The position numbers and the translations under genes were made by a program. From the NCBI GenBank assembly GCA_011503125.2, contig WWBZ02000010.1, positions 372,001-436,000 on the forward strand: DNA of 64,000 nt, in the 5' to 3' direction. Shown piece after piece: positions 21,849 to 32,482 of this stretch; the stretch's first letter is position 1, and each line of letters opens with the position of its first letter. Below the pieces are notes generated by a model. The model did not search any database and was not told the DNA's origin. It saw only the letters and a program-made list of their open reading frames with translations. Source of the DNA: Botryosphaeria dothidea (lineage: Eukaryota; Ascomycota; Dothideomycetes; Botryosphaeriales; Botryosphaeriaceae).

Positions 21849-22802
21849 ATGGTTCTTTTATTGCTTTTACTAGTCCCTATTATATTAGGACTCTTCTACA
21901 AATCCAAGCTTCATCGCCGTAAGCGCCCCATATCGGTCAATTACCATTTCACCCGGCAATGCAACAAGACTTGTGGATTCTGCTTCCATACCGCGACGAC
22001 GTCATACATAGAAGACCCAGAACGCGCGAAACAGGGTCTACGTCTACTCAAGGCTGCCGGCATGCGGAAGGTGAATTTTGCCGGCGGTGAGCCTTTCCTG
22101 TATCACAAGTTCCTTTCGCAAATGCTCCAGTTCTGTAAAGAAGAGCTATGTCTGGAGTCTGTCTCGATTGTCACCAACGGGAGCCTGGTCACGAGAAACT
22201 TTCTTGCGCGGCATGGGCAGTATATCGACATCCTGGCTGTGTCCTGTGACTCATTTAACGAGGCGACCAACATCAAGATTGGCCGAGGCTCTGGCAACCA
22301 GATACCGCAGCTCTACCGGATTGCCGCGTGGTGCAAGGAGCATGGCATCAAATTCAAGCTTAACACGGTGGTGTGTAAGCTCAATTTCCGCGAAGACATG
22401 AACCGGCACGTCGAAGATCTGGAGCCGTGTCGGTGGAAGTGCTTCCAAGTCCTCTGCGTCCCAGGAGAGAACGAGTCGGAGGAGAGGCTTCGAGACGTAC
22501 GGCGCTTTCTGATCACGGAGGACGAGTATCGACATTTTTGCCGGAGGCACGAGCACCAACCCTCGTTCATCCCTGAATCGAATGCTCTTATGGCCAAGTC
22601 GTATCTCATCCTAGATGAGTATATGAGGTTTCTGGATCGAGACGGCCGTCAGCCCTCCGCCTCCATTTTAGAAGTGGGCGTTGAGAAGGCACTTACCAGT
22701 GTTTACTGGGATGAGGAAAGCTTTAGGGATAGGGGAGGGGTCTATGACTGGGGTAGAGAGCAGGAGCCATGTTCCAAAATGGATTCTAAGCTTAAGTGGT
22801 GA
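21849..22802 (+). CDS. RSAD2: Viperin-like radical SAM enzyme (ddhNTP synthase)
   Basis: A single-exon 317-residue protein with ATG in a CACCATGG context. Residues 1-17 are a hydrophobic helix (membrane anchor), followed by a basic KSKLHRRKR stretch. The radical SAM CX3CX2C motif is CNKTCGFC (C38, C42, C45). Viperin-specific blocks follow: the GGEPFL SAM-binding loop (79-84), SIVTNGSL, AVSCDSFNE, KLNTVVCKLN, RWKCFQVLCVPGEN, ESNALMAKSYLILDEYMRFL, and a C-terminal SKLKW ending in Trp. In animals the C-terminal Trp is needed for iron-sulfur loading through the CIA machinery. Viperins convert CTP to ddhCTP, a viral-polymerase chain terminator; fungal viperins are known and some accept UTP. Length is close to the family, with a shorter N-terminus. 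It is divergent from a nucleotide kinase, CYTH and AAA_28 cluster. No frame damage is seen. Confidence 0.95.
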   Translation: MVLLLLLLVPIILGLFYKSKLHRRKRPISVNYHFTRQCNKTCGFCFHTATTSYIEDPERAKQGLRLLKAAGMRKVNFAGGEPFLYHKFLSQMLQFCKEELCLESVSIVTNGSLVTRNFLARHGQYIDILAVSCDSFNEATNIKIGRGSGNQIPQLYRIAAWCKEHGIKFKLNTVVCKLNFREDMNRHVEDLEPCRWKCFQVLCVPGENESEERLRDVRRFLITEDEYRHFCRRHEHQPSFIPESNALMAKSYLILDEYMRFLDRDGRQPSASILEVGVEKALTSVYWDEESFRDRGGVYDWGREQEPCSKMDSKLKW

Positions 22803-23133
22803 GAGTTGCGTATCATTTCTACAGGAACAAGAACTTCTTGATTAGCTCTTTTTCGAAGATATGTTGTGTGTATGGAGGGTTGATAAATGTTGAACATTAC
22901 TGGTACTACGTCTCTAATGGGTTATTGTTTGTTTCTTGGTACACGCATTAATTCAACTACTATTATCCGGTTTTGTGTTTCTTATTTGACCTTCGTTCAC
23001 AAAATGTCACAGAATTGCCTCCCTTTATGCGCTTTACATCCGTTTTGACGAGTCTTTTATGAAGCGTGCTATATAGTCTTAGTAGATAGCAAACAATTCC
23101 AGAAGTAGTGTTGTCTGCCCTTCTCACACATTT
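22803..23133. other. 3' flank of viperin
   Basis: AT-rich sequence after the stop codon, presumably the 3' UTR and terminator of viperin. It is followed at once by a solo LTR. Confidence 0.4.
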
Positions 23134-23289
23134 TGTTGGGAGGAACAGGGTCTGATTGAACCAAGGGTCAACACCGAGAATTTGTTATATAGCTACTATA
23201 TAAGAGGGACCGGGTCACCTACCCTCCTCCTTCTCATGCCAATCTACGTTGAACTTCACTCCCTATACAAACAACCCAGTCATCCAACA
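23134..23289 (+). repeat. Solo LTR, TGTTGGA family, copy 1
   Basis: Starts TGTTGGGAGG and ends CATCCAACA. A 5-bp duplication CATTT lies directly on both sides. It contains TATATAAG and a CTCATGCCAATC block shared with the copy at 34424. Length 156 bp. Confidence 0.8.
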
Positions 23290-24530
23290 CATTTTAACAA
23301 GATAGTGCTCGAGATTACCGCTAGGCTGATCATGAGCGGGACGACTACTAACCTATGGAAACGAGCTCGTTATAGTTCATGAACTCCACTACGCAGACTA
23401 GAAGGTACGCCTACTTAGTAAATCCTGGCTTGCTAAACGCACTCGTACTTATGAAGAAGGTTCGAGGAATGTTAGGCCGCAGCGGCACGAGTTCACTCTT
23501 CCCGTTGGAGGAAAATTTCCAAGAGCGCAAGCTACAGCATTTACTGAAGTAGCCCCCCCGCCAGTAAATTAACTATGAAGCTGTAAATGGATACTACGTT
23601 TCGAGAAACCCTCAACATTATGCGATGCTACGCTAACTAGCCGGCAAGGCCGGCAGTTACATCACGCCCTCGGAATCCTTCTCGTCAGCTCGTCAGCAGC
23701 GCCAAAACACGCTTGCTAGCCACTAGCCAGCTACGGGAATCCGATCGACCGCTTCATTGACGGAAGCACCTCCGGTGCGTTTTAAGGACACCTAAGGTGA
23801 TGCGCTATGTTATGGAGAAGTTCCAGATGTGCTTCCTTCTCTCGATGAAGGTGACGAGAGCAGAGATGCTACCTTAGTTTCAGGATGCACGAGGACGGCG
23901 GCGGCAGGGCATGGGGCCTAGGGCGTAGGCGCGAGCGCGCGCTAAGCCGGAAACTTACTGGACTCGTCGTAATTAGGGCGTAACGCATCCTTGTCCCTTG
24001 TCGTGCCTTGGCTATACCTTACGCACGCGCCTAGACGGGATGCCCCGTTAAAAATTTCGCGGACCCTGCGGCGACTGCCTGGAAGCGCGCACGCAACGTC
24101 TCTCAGCCACCGCTCACCGCAAGTCGCGTCCTTCCGCTGTAGTACAAGCATGCTATAGCGAGAAACGCAGCTGCAGGTCGATAACTAAACCTAGCCTGCA
24201 TAATTCATTGGACCAAAATTAATTGGCGCACATGATGCGGGCGCTTTTGCTCGTTGATACAATGTTGCACAGCCTAATGCAGGCGCACCGCTAAGGAAGC
24301 GAAAATCCTGTAAAGCAAAACGCTTGCTGTCAATAACTGAGGCGCGCGTGGCTGGCTCTCCCGGCGTACGTACTGTTTCACCACTCGTCAGCTTCCTGCT
24401 GCCTAGTAACACGTCCGCAGCCCGTACCTATCCGATGTGGCTACGCGGTGGCTGGGAGCGGAAGAGATGTTCTCGCCCTTTGATTTTCTTTCCGTCAAGC
24501 CTTGATTGCCGTTTGTCAAACCTTGATATT
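23290..24530. other. No gene recognised
   Basis: Mixed AT-rich and GC-rich DNA (GCGCGCGC near 23935). No frame on either strand looks like a gene. Confidence 0.4.
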
Positions 24531-24633
24531 TGATGGAAAATGAGCTCAATCACCTCCGTTATCTGTTATTGGATAGCATATTAGCTTAGTCATTCATTCA
24601 TCGATTCCGACCGATCAAGCGCAAATTCCATCA
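24531..24633 (-). repeat. 103-bp MITE-like element, copy 2
   Basis: Reverse complement of copy 1 at 9089-9191 with about four differences and the same exact length. Its right edge coincides with the point where the copia reading frame is cut off at about 24634. Confidence 0.6.
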
Positions 24634-25151
24634 GGAGTGTTGATTGCAGCTGAGAACGCGTTGTAGAAAGTCGATTTCGGTTGTTCTTGAGCTTGAGTAA
24701 GCGTTGCAGTATATGCTTCTTTTCGTGGTTTTCGAGGTTTCCTAAAGGATCATTGCTGTAGTTTGGATTCTGATTCCGAGAACTCCGTGAGCTGTTCTCT
24801 GGAATGATAGTTTCTTCAGTAAATGTGGCTGAGATATCTGCTCCTCGTGGTGCTCTGTTGCCGGGAGCAGCGCTTGGTTGTGGTGGAGTATCATATTGGG
24901 CAGGCAGTAGAGGACCAAGTCGTTGCTCAGATTGCTCTTGTTCTTGTTCTTGGGAGTCAATGGTATCTCCTGATGGTTTAACTGACTGAGAAGGTGTTGG
25001 GAGTTGTTGAGTAGATGAGTCCTTTTCGGCTTGAGATTGTTGGTTTGTTATCTGATTGAGTTAATTAAGAGAGGATTTAGGTTCTTCCTAAGGCATGATA
25101 CCATAGATTAATGGTAGAGTAGGAGTATTGAGAGTCTTAATTATCTCCTTT

Positions 25152-25166
25152 CTAAGGGTTTTACCG
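25152..25166. repeat. 15-bp LINE target-site duplication, left
   Basis: CTAAGGGTTTTACCG, identical to 30312-30326. Confidence 0.9.
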
Positions 25167-28100
25167 GGGAAAACATGACCACGCCAAAAAATCGACCCCA
25201 AGCTACGGCGCCGGGAGAGGGCCCCAGGGACTTTCCTAGGCTCAGCGAGCCCCAAAACACCAATCAAAGCAGCCGCAGCCGCGTTGTGGTTGATGTAGAG
25301 GACATAGGAGAAGGCGAACAGCCCTCCCCAATGACTACCTCTACCCAGCCACAACACACTCCCAAGAAACCGCAGAGCACCCAGTATAGCGTAGAATACG
25401 TTGAGAGAGCTTTAAAAACAGCAGACACCCTCCTCGAAGCCCTACAAGCATCCGCCAGCCTCCCTTCAGTCCTCTCCAGCCAGGTGAAAAATTTTCTCGA
25501 TATTGCCAAGACAATCTTCTAGGATCATATTACTATCTGCCAGGAGGCAACCACCAAGGAGCCAGGCCTGAAGGACATCCTCAAAGAGGTCCAACAGGTC
25601 CAAAAGACAGTCAACCGTATCCAAGCTACGTCTACGCCTACACCCAACACTCGCAGCTGGGCACAAATTGCAGCCTAAGTAGTCCCGAAGCCCCCTACCC
25701 CCCCAGCCACCACTGAACTCACCCTCTACCTCCCAGAGACAGCAAACAGACAAGAAGTAGCTAAGCTCTCTAATGAGGCAATCATCAGAAAGATCCAAGC
25801 AGGGAAAAGCTGGGCGTGTAAAAAAGTACTAGCCGTCAAGAAGCTCCCCAGTGGAGATGTTAGGATCTTTATACCGGATGAAACAACTCGAACAGCCCTT
25901 CTCCAGGACCAGGAATGGACTGCAGGACTGGGGAAAGAAGTCAGGCCCAACCAGCAGCTGTACTCAGTGCTAGTACACAACGTCCCCCGAGAAGGATTTA
26001 ATACCGCAGACCCCCAAGCCATCCAAACTATCCAGGAGCAGAACCTATCCCTACACCCAGGATTACGTATTAGCAAGCTGGCCTGGCTAAAGAGGAAGCT
26101 CCCAGAGGGGAAAACTCACTCGGCCATCATCCTTAGCACCACAAACCCCGAAACTGCCAACTAGATCATTGATAAGGGGCTTGTTATTAACTTTGCTATA
26201 CATATAGCGCAGTACTATAACGCAGCCTTCACAGTAACCCAGTGTTTCAAGTGCCAGGCCTACGGCCATATTACTAACCATTGTAAAAAAGAAGAAAAGT
26301 GTGGACAGTGCAGCGAGGCACACAATACCAGGGACTGCCCTAAGGAAAGCACGCAGTGCGCAAACTGCTCTCAAAGGCACACAGCCTGGAGCAACTCCTG
26401 CCCAACACGCAGAGCCTACCAGGCTAAGGCCACCCAGGCCCGCCTAGCAGCACCAGAAAGGCATCGGGAAGGACCCCTGATAACCAAGACACAGCCCCAA
26501 ACTAACTGGTTGACCGTTGGACCAAGGAAGAGGATCAGGGAGGAGGAGCCGGTCAAGAGGGGACCAGGCAGGCCAAGAGACTTGAGCCGCCCCCCTCCTC
26601 CAAACCAAATGCGGTTTACCGGACTTAGTAGCTCACAACACGCTTCAGAGGAGCCAATAGGAACCCCCCCCCCCCGCCTCACAACCCACACCACCAAACC
26701 CCTCGCAGCCCGATTCAGAGATGGAAGGAAGTCAATGTTAGATACAGACTCCCTCTCCATCGTGCAGTATAACGTTCATAAGAGCAAGGATAGGGTGATG
26801 CTCCCGTTCTTCAAAGAGGTGGACCCGAGGGTCCACTACATCCTAGCTATCCAGGAGCCCTGGAGGAACCTAAGGATCAAGACAACAGCAAGACACCCCG
26901 CCTACCATACAGTTTTCCCTCAGGAGGGAGTGGCAAGAACCTGCTTCTTTATAAGCAAGGCCATTGCCCCCAACTCCTGGCAAGCAACAGTCCATTCACC
27001 AGATCTCATTACACTATCCCTTATTACCAGGACACATACAATCCATATCCATAACTACTATAACCCCCCACCAGCCTCCCATACTAGCACGGCTCTAGAA
27101 ACCTTATCCCTTCTCCCAGAAGCTCTTAGAAAACCAGGGGAGCACATCCTCCTAGGAGACTTTAACCTCCACCACCCTATCTGGGGAGGTATAACCTCCC
27201 CAATACACCACACACTTGCAGATAACCTTATCGAAATAGCTACTACAGCCAGCCTTAACCTAGCTCTCCCAAGAGGTACTATTACGAGGAGAGAGGGTAG
27301 TAGCGAGAGCACCCTAGACCTTATTTTTACTACACAGAGGCTAGAGGAGAGGATCCTTAGCTGCGGAGTTAGCCAGGAGCTCGAATCCTCCTCCGACCAC
27401 CTACCTATCCTCACTACGCTTGATATCTCCCCTACCCCTGCAGAACCACGCCCTCCAAGGCCCCAGTGGAAAAAAGCAGACTGGAATAGAACCAATCAGG
27501 TGCTCCAAATAAAGCTCGAACACCTTAGAGCAGCCCCTCTTAATACCAAAGTAGACCTGGACCACTTTACGGAACTACTCCAGGAGGTTATCCAAAGGAC
27601 AATCCAGGAAACCATCCCAGTGGCGAGACCCTCGCCCTGGGCCTCCATACAATGGACAAAGGAGTGTTCGGACCTAGTGCTCCAGGCGAGAGCAGCTAGA
27701 AGGAAATGGACGGCTAAAGGGAGGGAGGAGGACTAGGTGGCATACCAAACCATTGCTAACAGTAAGAAGAGGCAGATCAGAAGGGATAGAACAAAAGCAT
27801 GGCGCAGAACAGTAGCTGAGATTACCTCAGACCCATCTGCACTCTGGAAGCTCTCAAAGTGGGCAAGAACAAGGGCACTAGAACCTCCAGCCCCACCTCA
27901 GTTCCTACCCCTCCAGGGAGCAGATGGACAACTACGCTACGACAACCAGTCCAAGGCAGAAATCCTTACCAACCAGTTTTTCCCCCCTCCCAGGGCCACC
28001 GACCTCTCAGATCTGGATGGGTGTACATACCCAGTGCCAGTAGGGATTCCCCAAGACCTTACTGAAGAGCAGGTCCTCCACACCATCCAGAAGCTTCCCC

Positions 28101-30311
28101 CAGATAAGGCACCAGGCCCAGATAAGATCATTAATAGGTTCCTAAAGCAGTGCGCTCAGACACTGAGCGGACCACTCACTAGGCTCTTCCAGGGATGCCT
28201 CGCACTTACATACCATCCTAGGCAGTTCAAAAGCTCAATTACCGTAGTCCTAAGGAAACCACAGAGGGATAACTATACTAAAGCCAAATCATTTAGGCCG
28301 ATTGCCCTACTCAATACGCTAGGGAAGCTACTTAAGAGGATTATAGCAGATAGAATCTCCTAGGCTACTGAAGCATACGACCTGCTCCCTAATATATAGA
28401 TGGGAGCTAGAGAAATAGGTCCGCAGTAGCAGCTCTCGACCTGCTCACAGAACAGATCCATACTGTCTGGGCATAAGATCCAGGGCTAGTGGCTTCAGTC
28501 CTTAGCCTGGATATCTCAGGAGCATATGACCACGTATCTCATAGAAGGCTTCTCTACAATATAAGGATGGCAAGACTCCCGGAATGGGTAGAAAGATTCA
28601 CTCAATCCTTTCTGCAGGACCGTACCACTCAGCTATCCTTCGGAGACTTTACTAGCCCACTAATCCAGACCTTAACCGGGATTCCCCAGGGATCCTCGCT
28701 ATCTCCGATCCTCTACCTATTCTTTGCCTCTAACCTACTTACGCAGCTACGCAGGGGTAATACCTTCCCCCTTAGATTCGTCGATGATACTAATATTCTA
28801 ACCTTTAGTAGATCTACAGAACAAAACTATAGGGCACTAGAGGGCGCATATCAAATTTGCGAGCGCTGGGCAGCTACCCACGGGTCAGCTTTCTCGCCCG
28901 ACAAGTATTACCTTATTTATTTTATAAGAAAACTAAGGAGATTTAATATGGTAGTAGAGATCCGTATCCCTGGATTTGCTGGATGCCCAGAGCCTATAAT
29001 TAAGATTCTAGGAGTCCACGTAGACAACAAGCTCAGATGGGGACCCCATATTAGGGAAATAGGAGCCAAGGCAATGAAATAGTGCACATCTCTCTCTAGA
29101 CTCGCAGCATCCACCTAGGGAGCTTCATTCACTAAAGCCCGCCATATCTATATGGCTGTGGTGAGACCAGTCATGACCTATGGCTGTGGGGTATGGCATG
29201 TCCCAGAGGGAACCCCAGGGTGGAGAAAGACAGCCACCCAGCCACTGCAGAAGATCCAAAACCAGTGCCTACGCACCATCTCAGGGGCATACAAGTCAAC
29301 CAGCACACAAACTTTAGAGCACGAGACGGGGATTTCCCTACTCTCACTCTACCTGGACGAACTGGCGCTGGCCCAGACTATTAGATCTAGGGATGGTCCA
29401 GTGGCAATAGTGGTAGAGGACACTTGCCAGAGCATCAAAGAGATAGCCCGGGCCACACTAGGCGCCAGAGGCACAGCCGGCCCAGCCAGAAGAGCTCTGC
29501 TTAGAGAAAGGGCAACAACCCTCCTTAACTACTGCCCCCCCCCCCCACCTACCAGAGTCTCCCGGAGCGAACGAGACTACGTATGGCATACAGGAATAAG
29601 TGGAAGAAGAGATGGACAAAGTTTACTAGCGAAGGAAGGCAAGATAAGCCAGTAGCCCAAAGCACACAGTGGAACCCGAAAGTCAGACAAATCCACAGTG
29701 AACTATCCAAGCCACAGAGCACACTCGCTACCCTACTGCGTACAGAGCATATTAGACTAGAGGACTTCCTCTCCAGACGTAAGGTGCCAGGGCACCCTAG
29801 CCCTGCCTGCCCATGCGGCTGGCATAGACAAACCCCAAAGCACATCCTCCTCTTCTGCCCCCACTTCCAACAGGGTAGGGCATAGATGCTCCAAAGGGCA
29901 GGGACCACGGACTACGATTCCCTCCTCTCAACGAAGAAGGGGATCAAAGCAGCAATAGACTGGTTCTTACGCCTAGGGCTGCTCAAGCAATTCAGCCTGG
30001 CAAGGGAACTAATCCAGGAGGATAACCAGGAAGAGGAACCAGGAGGACCACCAGGACCACCAGGACCCGGACAACTACGAGGATAAGGACTGAAGGGATA
30101 GGTCTAGTAGGTGAATGTGGGGCTGCCACAGCAGCCGCTACTGGTAAGAAGAAAAAACAAGAACTAGTATAGGATAGCATGCCCAGAGAGAGAGGAGGGG
30201 TTTTTGCCAGGCGAAAGGGTTTTCCCCCTCGTGTAAAATAACTATAGATAGCCAGCCCCGCATGGACCCGTAAGGGAGCTATATCGGGAAGAAATGAATT
30301 TATCTATCTAT
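25167..30311 (+). mobile_element. Full-length Tad-like LINE
   Basis: 5145 bp between perfect 15-bp duplications, with a (TATC)n 3' tail. Contents in order: coiled-coil/gag region, CCHC knuckles, AP-like endonuclease, reverse transcriptase with FVDD, a C-terminal cysteine motif and a 3' UTR. I see no RNase H domain. The 3' end is repeated at 16252-16784. Poly-C runs lie at about 26666 and 29536. Confidence 0.92.
25175..30083 (+). pseudogene. LINE gag-endonuclease-reverse transcriptase, interrupted
   Basis: The frame opens at ATG 25175. Zinc knuckles CFKCQAYGHITNHC, CGQCSEAHNTRDC and CANCSQRHTAWSNSC lie at 26249-26402. The endonuclease begins near 26755 (SIVQYNVHKSKDR) with LLGDFNLHHPIWGG and SSDHLPIL. 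RT carries APGPDKI, FRPIALLNT, LDISGAYDHV, GIPQGSSLSP and FVDDTNIL. The end has CPCGWHRQTPKHILLFCPHF. Stops at 25520, 25676, 26162, 27734 and 28361 and later ones mostly fit CAG/CAA-to-TAG/TAA or TGG-to-TAG. The frame shifts between 28361 and 28489 and again near the poly-C run at 29536. Knuckles and endonuclease lie in one continuous frame with no stop between them. Confidence 0.85.
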
Positions 30312-30326
30312 CTAAGGGTTTTACCG
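30312..30326. repeat. 15-bp LINE target-site duplication, right
   Basis: CTAAGGGTTTTACCG, identical to 25152-25166 and directly after the TATC tail. Confidence 0.9.
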
Positions 30327-32180
30327 ATATTAGTCTCGAATAGATCGAAGAAGCTATTTTCGTCAAAAGTGACGTCTCTAGTCCGTATTACTTTATCCTG
30401 GCTTAGAATCTAGATGCGGAAGATGTTGGTCGAGTCGTATCTAATAAAATATCTAATGAATGCTCGTTTAGCGAGCTTGTGGGTACGTAGAAGATCTTTG
30501 CGCAGAGAGTATACTTTGCATCTATAGGCCTTAAGATATAAAAGATTTAGTTTGTTGCCAGTGACTCATTTAAAAGGAGTGATCCAGCCGAGTTCCTTAA
30601 GTGGAGTCCGGTTGTAGACGTAGGCGGCGGCTCGGATGGTTTCAGGCCAAAGTCGTTCTGGAAGATTGGCTCCAATTCGCATAGCTCGTGCTTTGGTGAG
30701 AAGTACACCCCCTAAGCTTTTAGAGTGTCCGTTCTGCTCGGGTGTTGCTAGAGCTGACGTTTCAAGAGTGATTCTATGATCCATAAGATAGGAGAGAGAG
30801 GAATTTCCGAATGTAGTTTCTCCATCAGTTCTAAAGAAGATGACCTCGCCTTGGTAGCGAATCTTGATGATTTTAAGTCCATAGATGGCTAATTTAGAAG
30901 TTTATGGTTTGTGCCGGTATGTAAATGAAAGGATAAAGTTTGATGATGAGCAAGCAAGATGAGCTATCTATCTATCTCCGTTATAAGCCGGTGTAAGCTA
31001 GAGAAGATCGAATGTAACGCGTGAGAAAGGCTTAGTTGGTTCTTCCTCCTTATCTGGTGATCGAGAAACGATCCTGTGAGCCTTTGATAGAGCGCAGGTT
31101 TCACAGTGCTGGAGTGGTTGTTCAGATGGTGATGGAGTGATTTGTGTTCCGTCGGTGGATTCTTCGAGATGTTGAAGAGTTTCCTGGCTAGCATGGCCAA
31201 GGGTGTGGTGCCAGTTGGTGATCTGTGCGGCTTTGATTGCGAAAGCAGTTGGCTGTGATGCAAGGAGTGTCGAATAATGAGCTTGAAGAGGTGCTGCATT
31301 TCGTTCAAGGTAGAAATGTCCGTTGTGTCGTTCTGTAAAGCAGAGAGTCTGATTGTTCTTGCTTAGAGTTCCAGTCCTTGGGTTCCAGTCGATTCCTGCT
31401 TCAAGAGCTTTGTCAAGCGATATAAGATTGGCCATAAAGGATGGAGACATTGCAACATCTTGGAGAGTGATATGGCCTTTACCAGATGGTGTCTTGGTGT
31501 TGACAGTGACTGTACCATATGCAGTGATTGGTGCAGTCGTTTCTCCACAGGTGAGGTATTCGTCTGGTTCAGCAGCCCTGGTTTGTGTGAATCTATTCTG
31601 CATGGTTTGATTACAGATGTAATGATCTGTTTTAGAGTCGAGAATCCAGGATGATTGAAGAGAAGTGTTAGTTCTCCTTGTAGAGTGGCTGATGACAGAG
31701 AATGAGTCGACCTCGATTGATGGAGATTTGCTTTAAACGTTGGGTGTTAGTGTTGCAGTCGTATTGGATGGAGAACCAAGTTGTCTTTCTTTCTCTCGAT
31801 TCAGTGCATAGTCGATTCGTCCTTAAGTTTCTCGTTAACACGTATTTGGGCAGCCTTGTTTGGTTTCCAGTGCTTAGGCCGTATGTCCTCGTTAAGGTAG
31901 AAACATTCCTTATACCAGTGATTGAGTCCACAGATACAAGGTGGCTTTTCGTTGTTTTCCTGTTCCTTGCCCTTGAAAGTAGCTAGGAAAGCAGAAGATC
32001 AGATTGCGTCTTCACCAGAACTTCGATGCGTCTACCAGGCCATGTTTGCGTCTATGTTCTATCTTGAACTTGTAGAGACGCCTATTGTCACGATTCTACA
32101 CAAGAGCACCCATCGTAGGGTAGAGGACGGGCGTGGGATCCGGATCAATTGTTCTTCCTTTAGCTTACTTATTCATTAGT

Positions 32181-32482
32181 CAGCGTATAAGGCGATATTC
32201 CTTTACCCTACACCCACTACACCTTCCTCTCTTTTTCTCTTTAGCTTAGGAACTTCGTTCTTTTATACCCACTTCGAATTCAGTTCAGTGATGGTCGTGA
32301 CATGGGCGAGATAAATCAAGCGTGCTTGCAAGGGTTCATTTCTATTTACGTAGACCGAAGAGGTCCCATCTAAGATTATCCCAAACTAGGCTAATTTACG
32401 CTTTGCGTTTGCCTGGTGTCGCAGCCTTTTGAAAACAGCGCGGGAGTCGTTTCTTGAAAATTGTCGGATGTGATAGACGCCC
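32181..32482. other. No gene recognised
   Basis: Between the copia right end and the next gene. Could hold a decayed copia LTR but no border is visible. Confidence 0.35.

Larger units (their letters stand above)
24634..31980 (-). pseudogene. copia gag-pol fragment
   Basis: From the right: a zinc knuckle CICGLNHWYKEC; protease block SWILDSKTDHYICNQ, where the usual DSGA is DSKTD; WHHTLGHAS and CETCALSKAH, the His2Cys2 integrase zinc site; and ATPEQNGHSKSLGG with AYVYNRTPLKELGW, the integrase core end. After a stop, the VTFDENSFFD block precedes the LINE junction, and the linker with ADISATFTEE follows beyond it. Stops occur at WITPFK*, MP* and SLN*. The nested LINE occupies 25167-30311. RIP-like damage rules out an active element. 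Confidence 0.75.
24634..32180 (-). mobile_element. Truncated Ty1/copia retrotransposon with a nested LINE
   Basis: Minus-strand copia domains appear in order from right to left: a gag CCHC knuckle (about 31950), a protease with DSKTD (about 31640), the pre-integrase HHCC zinc motif (about 31200), the integrase C-terminal half (about 30760) and the linker before RT (25150-24640). The reading frame resumes exactly across the LINE once one target-site copy is removed. RT and RNase H are absent because the left end stops at a MITE. No LTR pair was found and the right end is uncertain. Several nonsense codons look like CAG-to-TAG or CAA-to-TAA. Confidence 0.8.

Noticed and set aside
9089..24633. 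A single 15.5-kb transposon with 103-bp terminal inverted repeats
   Set aside because: Each 103-bp copy has its own inverted ends, no duplication flanks the pair, and no transposase lies inside.
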